From Pseudomonadota bacterium (lineage in GTDB: Bacteria > Pseudomonadota > Alphaproteobacteria > Rhizobiales > Beijerinckiaceae), in the NCBI GenBank assembly GCA_023450615.1, contig JAEXGT010000041.1, positions 1-44,548 on the forward strand: 44,548 bases of DNA, read 5' to 3'. The first letter of the stretch is position 1, and every line of letters begins with the position of its first letter. The position numbers and the translations under genes are program-made. Positions 37,120-44,548 of the stretch are shown here, piece after piece. Under the pieces are notes generated by a model. The model was given only the letters and a program-made list of their open reading frames with translations. It ran no database searches and was not told the origin of the DNA.

Positions 37120-38153
37120 AAGTCTTGGTCGTAAACAATATGGCCCCCTTTGTGTGGGGAGGAGCTGAAGAGCTCGCCGCGCACCTTGAGAGGAATCTTA
37201 TTTTAGCAGGGCATGAAGCCGAGGTCTTGCGCATTCCCTTTCAATGGGAACCCGCAACCCGCATCACGTCGCAAATGCTGATGGTCAGGGCCCTCGAAAT
37301 TCGCCGTGCGGATCATGTGATAGCCCTAAAGTTTCCCGCATACTTGGTACGGCATCCGAAGAAGACGCTCTGGCTGCTGCATCAATACCGGCAGGCTTAT
37401 GATCTCTACGACGCGGGCAAGACGAATTTACCGCCAGGTCAGACAGGACTGGATCTGCGAAATGCCATAAAGGGCGCAGATCATCAGGCCTTCAGAGAGA
37501 GCAAGCGTATTTATACGAACTCTGAAGTGACAAGGCAGCGTCTGCAAAAATACAACGGGTTTGACGCAGAGGTTCTTCTCCCCCCTGTCAACGACCCTGA
37601 ACTCTTCCATGGAGGAGAGGCGGACGGCTATATCTTCGCTGGGGGGCGGATCAATGCCCTGAAGCGCCAGCATCTTCTTTTAGAAGCGCTATCGTATACC
37701 AAGGCGCCTGTGAAACTCGTTATAGCAGGCCCTCCGGACACGCCGGCGGATGCCGATGCGCTGAAACAGACCGTTGAGAGGTTGGGGCTCGAGGATCGCG
37801 TCAAGCTGGATTTACGCTTCCTCCCGCGCCAGACGTATGCCGATTATATCAATCAATCGATCGCCGTAGCCTACCTTCCTTTTGACGAAGACTCCCTAGG
37901 CTATGTCGCGATGGAAGCAGCGACTGCGGCAAAGGCATTGATCACTACAAATGATAGCGGCGGGATACTTGGACTGGTTAAGCACCAGGAAACTGGCTGG
38001 GTAGCCGAACCTCGTAAAGAGGCTTTAGCGGAAGCCATGAACTCAGCCTTCGAGAGTACGCTCCGCACCCAAAGCTATGGCGTCGCAGCCAAAGAGCTAT
38101 GGGAGGGTTTTGGGATAAATTGGCCTCGGACAGTGGAAGCACTTCTAAAATGA
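37116..38153 (+). CDS. GT4-family glycosyltransferase (paralog 2 of a tandem pair)
   Basis: 345 aa, start ATG 37116 in an ATGA overlap with the preceding stop. The N-terminus has NNMAPFVWGGAEELAAHLE. The donor domain has FAGGRINALKRQHLLLEALS, PFDEDSLGYVAMEAATAAKA and TTNDSGGILGL, parallel to the neighbour at every motif. Coupled translation and similarity suggest sequential transfer steps in the same repeat unit (inference). Confidence 0.9.
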   Translation: MKVLVVNNMAPFVWGGAEELAAHLERNLILAGHEAEVLRIPFQWEPATRITSQMLMVRALEIRRADHVIALKFPAYLVRHPKKTLWLLHQYRQAYDLYDAGKTNLPPGQTGLDLRNAIKGADHQAFRESKRIYTNSEVTRQRLQKYNGFDAEVLLPPVNDPELFHGGEADGYIFAGGRINALKRQHLLLEALSYTKAPVKLVIAGPPDTPADADALKQTVERLGLEDRVKLDLRFLPRQTYADYINQSIAVAYLPFDEDSLGYVAMEAATAAKALITTNDSGGILGLVKHQETGWVAEPRKEALAEAMNSAFESTLRTQSYGVAAKELWEGFGINWPRTVEALLK

Positions 38154-39451
38154 AACTCGTTTTTTTCACTCCTGCAAAGGAAGCATCTGCTATTGGAAGC
38201 TGCTGTTCTCTCGTCACGAAAGAGCTTATTGCTCAAGGACACGAGGTCGTTGTCGTTCGCACAGAAACCGAGAGACTGCTCAAGGACAGAACGCATAACT
38301 TTGGCACCCCTGTCTTATCTTGGACTCAGGCAGATGCCATAACTAAGGCCGCTAAAGACGCAGACGCAGTCATCTATCAGATCGGGAACAGCTTCGATTT
38401 TCACAAAGGGGCCTTGTTCTGGCTTGAGAAGCTCTCTGGCATTGTGATCTTGCATGACTTCTTTCTGGGCCACCTTTTTTGGAGCTGGGCACAAGCCGAT
38501 CTGGTAAAAGCAAAATCGGTTTTGGAGGCATGGTACGGCGAGAAGGTCGCCGGCACTTATTTCACGAATCCGGGCTCCACGAACTTCATTGATAGAACGA
38601 TAGATACGGCCCCAATGACAGAATGGGTATGCTCCATGGCAACCGCTGTCATAACCCATAGCAGCTGGGGCTGTGACCGCGTCCTCAAGTCATGCGCTGG
38701 TCCTGTTCGCGTTATCCCTTTAACGCCGCCCAAAGAATTGAATTCCTATCTCAGCGCCTCGACATTCAAGCCAACTAAAGCTTCTAGGTTCACGATAACC
38801 ACCTTCGGGCACATTAACCAAAACAAGCGAGCTGAGAGCATCATCAAAGCAATTGGGAACAGCCCATTGCTTAGAGAGAACTCTGTTTATCAGTTAGCTG
38901 GATCAATTCAGCCCAATACTGTACTTGAGCTTTCAAATTTAGCTCGTTCCCATGGAGTAGATATCGTCATACATGGCGAAGTATCGGACCAGATTTTAAC
39001 GCGTGCGATTCAAAGAAGCGATGTCATTACATGCCTTAGGTGGCCAAGCCTCGAAGCGGCATCTGCGTCATTGATTGAAGCGCTGCTATCAGGAAGGTCA
39101 ACCATTGTAACCGATACAGGTTTCTATGCGGATATTCCTTCATCATGCGTGTTGAAGGTGCGTCCGACCAATGAGCTTGAGGACATCCAGTCCGCCTTGG
39201 AACTGTTATTCACCGACCGCGAGCGGAGACAGGCGATTGGTGAAGAGGGGCAGCGTTGGGCGTCAACGACCTTCACGGTCGAGAATTATGCAAAAGAACT
39301 TGCAAATGCAGTAAATCAAGCCGCAATTGCGAAGCCAACCCTTGATGCAGTAAGAAGTTTTTATGGGAACATGGCTCGCTGGGAAGCAGACGATAAGTTG
39401 CTGAATACTGATGAAATATTGAAGCCCCTCCAAATGTTTGGGACCGCCTAG
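38150..39451 (+). CDS. GT4-family glycosyltransferase, related to module 1 of the 951-aa enzyme
   Basis: 433 aa, start ATG 38150 in an ATGA overlap. The N-terminal half has AVIYQIGNSFDFH and IVILHDFFLGH, matching YHIGNSLFH and VVVLHDFYQSG in the 21733-24588 gene. The donor domain has TTFGHINQNKRAESIIKAI and LRWPSLEAASASLIEALLSG with intact EX7E. It is the last gene of the coupled run that starts at 33003; a 357-bp gap follows. Confidence 0.9.
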   Translation: MKLVFFTPAKEASAIGSCCSLVTKELIAQGHEVVVVRTETERLLKDRTHNFGTPVLSWTQADAITKAAKDADAVIYQIGNSFDFHKGALFWLEKLSGIVILHDFFLGHLFWSWAQADLVKAKSVLEAWYGEKVAGTYFTNPGSTNFIDRTIDTAPMTEWVCSMATAVITHSSWGCDRVLKSCAGPVRVIPLTPPKELNSYLSASTFKPTKASRFTITTFGHINQNKRAESIIKAIGNSPLLRENSVYQLAGSIQPNTVLELSNLARSHGVDIVIHGEVSDQILTRAIQRSDVITCLRWPSLEAASASLIEALLSGRSTIVTDTGFYADIPSSCVLKVRPTNELEDIQSALELLFTDRERRQAIGEEGQRWASTTFTVENYAKELANAVNQAAIAKPTLDAVRSFYGNMARWEADDKLLNTDEILKPLQMFGTA

Positions 39452-39808
39452 CTGTTCATTGCTTAACGGCAGCTAAATCCTTGCCGCCGCCCTCACATAG
39501 TTTTTTGCTCCTTTCTTTGTCGGAGCAAACGATTTAGAGCCATGAGCAGCAGGTGCAACTGTAGTGATAAAGAATGTGTGCCAAGAAGATGAATAATTTC
39601 ACAAGCAAGCAGAACGATAACAGACAACTTAGCAATCAACCGCATTATACATTCATCATACAGTAGTTCGCCAAGATTAATTCGCTACATGGCACAGATG
39701 CTTATAGTGCAGCTTTCTTAACTCCAAAGGCATGCGCTTATTAGCACTAATTGACACTCACAAGGCACCTCACTAGTAGGAGGCAGAGCGAAACGGATAT
39801 TAGAACAC
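39452..39808. other. Intergenic region, 357 bp, between the two right-hand operons
   Basis: No supported gene. An 8-bp inverted repeat, TTTGCTCC (39504-39511) with GGAGCAAA (39522-39529), has no T-run after it on the plus strand and is a poor terminator. A strong ribosome-site-like TAGGAGG (39777-39783) lies 25 nt before the next ATG with no start codon at the proper distance. The region probably contains the promoter of the membrane-protein operon. Confidence 0.4.
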
Positions 39809-41899
39809 ATGTACCCAGCAGTTGCCTTCGCCATGGGAATAGCTTTAGCCATTTGGATATTCCCGATTGACCTACTCTTTGGTCTCCCAGAGTATTGGGA
39901 CAAGGTGTCGGGCGATAATGCTGCCAATTGGATTGGTTACGAGGCATTTGCAAGGGATGCTTGGCATTGGCCTCTCTTTACGACGAAGCTCTTGGCGCCG
40001 CCCGAAGGGGTCAATATACTTTTTGCAGACCCAATTCCCGGACTAGCTTTACTTGGAAAAATTATCTTCAAATTAACTGGCCGCCTGCCAAATTACTTTG
40101 GCCCATGGTTGCTTATTGCATACGCCCTACAGCCAACTGCTGCTTACTTAATTCTTAGAAAGCTCTCGCTGAGCAAGTTCTCTGCCTTTATCGGCTCGCT
40201 TGCATTTCTTCTGGTTCCAACATTTATCTTCAGATATGGACATTTCCCCCTTCTTAGCCATTGGATCATACTTGTCGCCCTACTTTTTTATTTTAGCATT
40301 ACCCGCAATGGCAGGCGAAAAGTGCTAATTGGAGGCGCCGCCTTCACGCTTTCTGTTATCCTGATCAATCCATATCTGCTGATGATGACAATCGCCATTT
40401 ATTGCGCCGCGCTTTTTGACAGCACTCTCAGAGGAAAAATCACCCCCGTTGAGGCTGGAGCTGTCTGCTCCGGCCTAGCCCTGAGCGTTATCGGTGCTGC
40501 GCTAATGTTTGGTTTCGTTCAGTTTGATAAGCCCAGCAGCGCTGGCGGCTTCGGCATGTACTCGATGAACCTCTTGTCGCCGATCGTGCCTCAGTTGAGT
40601 TCATGGCCAGGACACGAGAATTTAATCATTCAGGGAGTGCCGGGCCAATATGAGGGCTATAACTATCTTGGACTCGGCACACTTAGCATCATAGTTGCCG
40701 CTATTATTATCGCTTGGCGCTCGGTATGGGAATTCGTAAAGCGTTCCCCCGCTCTCATAATTGCCGCGGGGCTTATGAGCATTTATGCCCTTTCGAACCG
40801 TATTTATGCGGGCAACGTACTTCTAGTTGAAGTTCCGCTATACGATTTTGTCCCTATGTCCAAGCTCGCGGGAGTATTCCGGTCGAGCGGACGCTTCTTC
40901 TGGCCGATGAGTTACATTCTCCTCATTATTGGCTTGTATGCGCTGTATACCCGATTGGGAACGAGAAAGTTCGCTGGCATCGCAGCTCTAGCTCTCGCTG
41001 TACAAGCCGCCGATATTCAACCTCTTATCGGCTCTGTAAGAGAGCGGGCAATAGAAAAAGGGACAGAATTTGATCGCAACATATGGCAGTCGATTGCCAA
41101 GGCACATGATGAAATTCTTGTGCTTCCGCAGTTCCTATGCATGAATCCAGAAGGCCGTAAGAGTGCTTACGCACTTGGCGTTCTAGCATCCAGCCTGGGC
41201 ATTCCAACCAACTCAGCGATTATCAATCGTTCCGATATCGACTGCGCCGCCGAAAAGGTGGCGTCGATCAAGAATCTTAAAGGGCTTGCGACAGGAACGA
41301 CCCCTCTCATCTTTGTGCTCAAGCGCGATTTCAGCAGCGCCCTTACTTTAGCTGCGTCGCAAGAGGAGAATTTGACCTGTCGCGATGTCGGACCAGCTTA
41401 TGCCTGCTCTTCACAAACCACACTTATTGCAGATCTCGGCACTGAGCTGCCCGCTGATCAAGGCACTTTCCTTGGCCAGAAACTTACCGTTCATTCAAAT
41501 GGAGATGGGCTGAGCTATCTTGCCGCCGGATGGAGTGAGCCTGGAGAATCAGGCGTTTGGGGCGTCGGGAATGAAAGTGTCTTCCATGTCCCTCTCAATC
41601 AAGAGGCTTGCCACGATTTGGAACTAACAGCCACGGTAACGCCCTACTCCTACAAGGAGCATAATGTGGATACCGGTATGCTTTTCGTAGGCTCCGATCT
41701 GGTCGGTCCCGTTTCTGTGAAGGGGCCAGGCAAGCAAACTATTAGCGCCCGCATTCCCATCAGCAAATGCGTTCGCTCGCTTACTTTTTCAGTTAAGTTC
41801 TCCAACCTGAAGTCTCCGAGAGAACTCGGAGCAAGCAATGACTCAAGACGCCTGAGCTGGGCATGGCTATCATTCGCTTTGAATCAAATACCCAAATGA
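39809..41899 (+). CDS. Large multi-pass membrane protein, GT-C-like or Gtr-type sugar transferase candidate
   Basis: 696 aa. The first roughly 400 residues carry about ten hydrophobic segments (for example AVAFAMGIALAIWIFPIDLL at the N-terminus, LIIAAGLMSIYAL and ILLIIGLYALYTRL). The first loop is acidic and aromatic (LPEYWDKVSGDNAANWIGYE). The region after about 410 looks periplasmic and soluble, with scattered Cys. This resembles GT-C enzymes that use polyprenyl-phosphate sugars, and DUF6311-type proteins found beside GtrA/GtrB; the assignment is by architecture only. Position in an operon with GtrA and GtrB suggests it is the serotype-specific transferase. The start at ATG 39809 lacks a well-spaced ribosome site. 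Confidence 0.78.
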   Translation: MYPAVAFAMGIALAIWIFPIDLLFGLPEYWDKVSGDNAANWIGYEAFARDAWHWPLFTTKLLAPPEGVNILFADPIPGLALLGKIIFKLTGRLPNYFGPWLLIAYALQPTAAYLILRKLSLSKFSAFIGSLAFLLVPTFIFRYGHFPLLSHWIILVALLFYFSITRNGRRKVLIGGAAFTLSVILINPYLLMMTIAIYCAALFDSTLRGKITPVEAGAVCSGLALSVIGAALMFGFVQFDKPSSAGGFGMYSMNLLSPIVPQLSSWPGHENLIIQGVPGQYEGYNYLGLGTLSIIVAAIIIAWRSVWEFVKRSPALIIAAGLMSIYALSNRIYAGNVLLVEVPLYDFVPMSKLAGVFRSSGRFFWPMSYILLIIGLYALYTRLGTRKFAGIAALALAVQAADIQPLIGSVRERAIEKGTEFDRNIWQSIAKAHDEILVLPQFLCMNPEGRKSAYALGVLASSLGIPTNSAIINRSDIDCAAEKVASIKNLKGLATGTTPLIFVLKRDFSSALTLAASQEENLTCRDVGPAYACSSQTTLIADLGTELPADQGTFLGQKLTVHSNGDGLSYLAAGWSEPGESGVWGVGNESVFHVPLNQEACHDLELTATVTPYSYKEHNVDTGMLFVGSDLVGPVSVKGPGKQTISARIPISKCVRSLTFSVKFSNLKSPRELGASNDSRRLSWAWLSFALNQIPK

Positions 41900-42612
41900 G
41901 CACCATGAGGCCTCCCATGGAAAAATCTGAGTTCGATCATTTCGCAGACGAGTATTACGAACAACACAAGGCTAATATCGCCATAACGGGCGAGTCGCCT
42001 GAGTTCTTTGCAGAGTACAAAATTGCCGAGTTGAAGCGGATCGCTGCGTCAAGAGGGGGCGCCGTAAATCAGATCTTCGATTTCGGCTCAGGCATTGGCA
42101 ACTCCATTCCTCACTTCAGGAGACACTTTCCAACAGCTCTCCTGACATGTGCCGACGTCTCTTCGCGGAGCATGGATCTCAGTCGATCCTTGCATCCCGG
42201 CAATGAGCACTATCTCCAAATTCTCCAGGATCAGATTCCTGCCGAAAGTGATACATACGACATCACTTTTTCGGCGTGCGTATTCCACCACATTCCCCAT
42301 CAGGAACACGTAGCCTGGTTGCGGGAATTGCATCGCATCACGCGGCCGGGGGGCATAATTGCAATCTTTGAGCACAACCCTCTAAACCCCCTCACGGTAC
42401 GAGCCGTGAATACATGTCCGTTTGACATCAATGCCAAGCTCATTCGTGCTTCGACTTTGACACAGCGCTTACGTGCCGCTGGATGGAGCAAATCGCAGGT
42501 TCGCTACCACGTATTCTTCCCAAGCAAGCTAGCCACACTTCGCTTCTTGGAGCCGAATTTGAATTGGCTTCCGCTTGGCGCTCAATACTCTGCTTCTGCT
42601 CAAAAGTCATGA
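41896..42612 (+). CDS. Class I SAM-dependent methyltransferase
   Basis: 238 aa from ATG 41896 (MSTMRPPMEKSEFDHFADEY), which overlaps the preceding stop as ATGA. Motif I reads IFDFGSGIGNSIPHFRRHFP. TFSACVFHHIPHQEH is the post-I/motif II region, and ITRPGGIIAIFEHNPLNPLT is motif III. The FDHFADEYYEQH lead is common in UbiE/Methyltransf_11-type sugar-cluster enzymes. Substrate unknown; the context suggests methylation of a lipid-linked or polymer sugar. Its stop overlaps the GtrA start. Confidence 0.88.
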   Translation: MSTMRPPMEKSEFDHFADEYYEQHKANIAITGESPEFFAEYKIAELKRIAASRGGAVNQIFDFGSGIGNSIPHFRRHFPTALLTCADVSSRSMDLSRSLHPGNEHYLQILQDQIPAESDTYDITFSACVFHHIPHQEHVAWLRELHRITRPGGIIAIFEHNPLNPLTVRAVNTCPFDINAKLIRASTLTQRLRAAGWSKSQVRYHVFFPSKLATLRFLEPNLNWLPLGAQYSASAQKS

Positions 42613-43013
42613 ATATGCAGGCGCTTAGGTTTGCCACTGTCGGAGTGATAAACACGCTCATCGGGCTTATGTGCATCTATGGATGCATGTACGTTCTCAA
42701 TCTGAATTACATCGCTGCGAATTCAGTTGGGTACGCGGTAGGCATTGTGATTTCTTTCTTGCTTAACAAGAGTTGGACTTTTAATCACAAGGGTCACTGG
42801 CTCGAAGCTTTCGTAAAGTGGCTTCCCGTCGTTGGAATCGCATATGCGCTTAATCTAGCAAGTGTCGTAGCTTCTCATCGGTATTTTGGCATCTCTGAAG
42901 CGATAGCCCAACTCGTCGGTGTATTCGTTTATTCAGTAATGTCCTTCCTTGGCGGGCGATACTTCGCTTTTGCTCTGCGTCAGGACAGGAGCGAGGAAAC
43001 AATATGTCTCTGA
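42609..43013 (+). CDS. gtrA: GtrA-family membrane protein (polyprenyl-phosphate sugar flippase)
   Basis: 134 aa, typical length. Four hydrophobic segments start with LRFATVGVINTLIGLMCIYG, the family signature. VISFLLNKSWTFNHKG is the conserved loop, and FVYSVMSFLGGRYFAF the last segment. ATG 42609 overlaps the previous stop (ATGA); the frame is open farther upstream to 42483, but that is inside the methyltransferase gene. Known role of the family: moving undecaprenyl-P-sugar to the periplasmic face. Confidence 0.92.
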   Translation: MNMQALRFATVGVINTLIGLMCIYGCMYVLNLNYIAANSVGYAVGIVISFLLNKSWTFNHKGHWLEAFVKWLPVVGIAYALNLASVVASHRYFGISEAIAQLVGVFVYSVMSFLGGRYFAFALRQDRSEETICL

Positions 43014-44014
43014 ACCCTCCATTCTTGAACCTCGTTATTCCGTGCTTCAATGAAGAAGAGGTTTTCCCCGAAACCGCAAAGCGCGTGACCAATCTCCTTA
43101 ATGACCTGGTCAAGGATGGCCACGTATCCTCCGAAAGCTGTGCTTATTTCGTGGATGATGGATCTCGCGATCGGACATGGGCGCTGATTGAGGAGCAAAG
43201 TGAGATATCGACCCGAGTTCGTGGCATCAAGCTGTCTAGAAACTTTGGGCATCAATATGCGCTAATGGCAGGTCTCCTGAATGTTCCCGGTCAAGTGACA
43301 ATCTCACTTGATGCTGACCTACAGGACGATTTAGGCGCAATCCGCGACATGATCGTAGAATATAGAAAAGGGGCAGATATTGTTTTTGGCGTACGTAGCG
43401 CGCGTACGCATGATACTCGGTTTAAACGCTGGACTGCACGTGGCTATTACAAGCTCTTGGAACTAATGGGTGTAGAGGTCATCTATGATCACGCAGACTA
43501 TCGCCTCTTAAGCCGGCGTGCGATTGAGGCCCTTCGCGAGTTCCAGGAATCAAACCTGTTTTTGAGAGCCCTGATTCCAAGACTTGGCTTCAAGGCGGCT
43601 ATTGTTAAATATGATCGGGCTGAGCGCTTTGCCGGCGAGTCGAAGTATCCTCTTCGGAAGATGTTATCATTGGCCTTACAAGGTATAACCTCTTTCTCTG
43701 TAAGGCCACTTAGAATGGTCACTCAGCTAGGCTTGGCAATCTCATTCTTGTCTCTCGGCTTGGGCCTATGGGCATTAATTTCCGCCATTGTATTTGAAGC
43801 TACCGTTCCAGGCTGGGCCTCAACTGTAGTACCTATATACTTTGTTTGTGGCGTTCAAATGCTATGCATAGGAATAGTTGGAGAGTATACAGGGAAAATA
43901 TATTTAGAAACGAAGAGGCGTCCTCGCTTTATCGTAGAAAAGTCTACAGAAAACAATCCGCATTCAAACAGCCAAGATTTGCTGCATCTCACGTCAAACG
44001 CAAAACCTGCTTGA
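43004..44014 (+). CDS. gtrB: GtrB-type polyprenyl-phosphate glycosyltransferase (GT2)
   Basis: 336 aa. The GT-A domain has VIPCFNEEEVFPET, FVDDGSRDRTW and LDADLQDD (the DXD-type metal site), with KLSRNFGHQYALMAGL between them. YDHADYRLLSRRAIEAL is the acceptor-side motif. Two C-terminal membrane segments (about residues 232-260 and 270-295) anchor it. It transfers a sugar from a nucleotide donor to undecaprenyl phosphate on the cytoplasmic face. ATG 43004 lies within the end of gtrA (10-nt overlap). Confidence 0.94.
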   Translation: MSLNPPFLNLVIPCFNEEEVFPETAKRVTNLLNDLVKDGHVSSESCAYFVDDGSRDRTWALIEEQSEISTRVRGIKLSRNFGHQYALMAGLLNVPGQVTISLDADLQDDLGAIRDMIVEYRKGADIVFGVRSARTHDTRFKRWTARGYYKLLELMGVEVIYDHADYRLLSRRAIEALREFQESNLFLRALIPRLGFKAAIVKYDRAERFAGESKYPLRKMLSLALQGITSFSVRPLRMVTQLGLAISFLSLGLGLWALISAIVFEATVPGWASTVVPIYFVCGVQMLCIGIVGEYTGKIYLETKRRPRFIVEKSTENNPHSNSQDLLHLTSNAKPA

Positions 44015-44201
44015 GAAATTTGCACCAGAGCGGCGATCTGCGCGGTGCTTGTCGGAGACGCTTCTCAGAAGTACTACGCGCACTTTCTGCTTAATGCCTC
44101 GACCACTGCCGAGCCAGAGTGCTGGAAGATCTAAAAGAACACAAATAAGCTCTACTCCGCCAAGCTACTGGCCAACCTGCCCGTCGGTCCCGCTCACAGA
44201 A

Positions 44202-44525
44202 TTAATGCGTCGAGAACCGGCCGTTCTCGTCGTGGGTTTCGTAGTGGAGCGTTTGGGCAGGAAGGGCCTCCAGCTGACTTGGAGCCTTTGGCCAATCCGG
44301 CGCTAGCTCTTGGCCCTTAGGCATATAGCGCGGGCGGAAGCGTAGATCGACGAGGGAGCGCAGTTCGGGAGCGGCCAGATCGAGCACGCCGGCGTCGCGC
44401 CAGCGGCGGTGGAGCTTGGGACGGCCTGTCATGCGCCCCCAGAAGCTTTGCACCTCTTCTTCGACCTGCAGGACGATACGTCCGGTGAACGTCTTGCGAA
44501 GATTAAAGCGTCCTGTCAGCGCCAT
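44202..44525 (-). CDS. Small hypothetical protein
   Basis: 107 aa, starting MALTGRFNLRKTFTGRIVLQ. The ribosome site GGGAG lies a few nt upstream of ATG 44525, and codon use is GC-rich like the left part of the window. It is rich in Arg, Trp and Pro (KLHRRWRDAG, RFRPRYMP), with no membrane segment or known domain. It resembles small conserved proteins of Rhizobiales that I cannot name. It is convergent with gtrB and marks the return to host-like composition. The 187 bp between the two genes show nothing clear. Confidence 0.65.
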   Translation of the reverse strand: MALTGRFNLRKTFTGRIVLQVEEEVQSFWGRMTGRPKLHRRWRDAGVLDLAAPELRSLVDLRFRPRYMPKGQELAPDWPKAPSQLEALPAQTLHYETHDENGRFSTH

Positions 44526-44548
44526 TTCACTCTCCCAACTCTATCGTG

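Noticed and set aside
39504..39529. 8-bp inverted repeat after the 433-aa glycosyltransferase as a terminator
   Set aside because: The T-run precedes the stem on the plus strand rather than following it, so it is only mentioned in the intergenic entry.
32300..44548. Search for a duplicated tRNA-Pro 3' end (attachment site) and an integrase
   Set aside because: No second copy of the T-arm/acceptor sequence and no integrase or transposase frame was found within the window, so no attachment site is annotated.

Overview
The window looks like chromosomal DNA of an alphaproteobacterium of the Rhizobiales. A Methylobacteriaceae or Microvirga-like host is my best guess, from the GC-rich codon use, the giant RTX calcium-binding protein and the style of the sugar genes. 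The genus is inference and was not checked against any database.

Layout. (1) Positions 1-8978, minus strand: the N-terminal part (about 2,992 codons) of a giant RTX protein whose C-terminus lies beyond the left edge. It carries a roughly 2.75-kb internal duplication. (2) 8979-9503: intergenic DNA with a very AT-rich core and a terminator. (3) 9504-11051, minus: a second, complete 515-aa RTX protein. (4) 11228-12100, plus: an aldose 1-epimerase-like protein. (5) 12159-31814: a polysaccharide locus. It holds manC, two GT4 glycosyltransferases, a Wzm/Wzt-type ABC exporter pair, a three-domain glycosyltransferase (1145 aa), a two-domain glycosyltransferase (951 aa), rmd and gmd, a Nudix hydrolase, a phosphomannomutase, and rfbA, rfbC and rfbB. 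(6) 32023-32331: tRNA-Gln(TTG) on minus and tRNA-Pro(CGG) on plus. (7) 33003-44014, all plus strand and visibly more AT-rich: an island-like second sugar cluster. It holds an FkbM methyltransferase, a PerB/NeuD-like acetyltransferase, a perosamine-synthase-like aminotransferase, three glycosyltransferases, a large multi-pass membrane protein, a methyltransferase, and a GtrA/GtrB pair. (8) 44202-44525, minus: a small GC-rich hypothetical gene.

How the genes fit together. Phosphomannomutase and ManC supply GDP-mannose. Gmd makes GDP-4-keto-6-deoxymannose, which Rmd can reduce to GDP-D-rhamnose. The DegT aminotransferase and acetyltransferase of the island could divert the same intermediate to GDP-perosamine and its N-acetyl form. 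RfbA, RfbB and RfbC feed a dTDP-6-deoxyhexose route, but no rfbD is in the window. The single- and multi-domain GT4 enzymes would assemble a chain on the cytoplasmic side, and the ABC pair would export it. The Wzt is short and lacks a C-terminal carbohydrate-binding domain. The right-hand Gtr-like operon looks like a periplasmic decoration system. The most interesting targets are the three-in-one glycosyltransferase, the tRNA-bounded modification island with its unusual Gtr operon, and the duplicated giant RTX protein.
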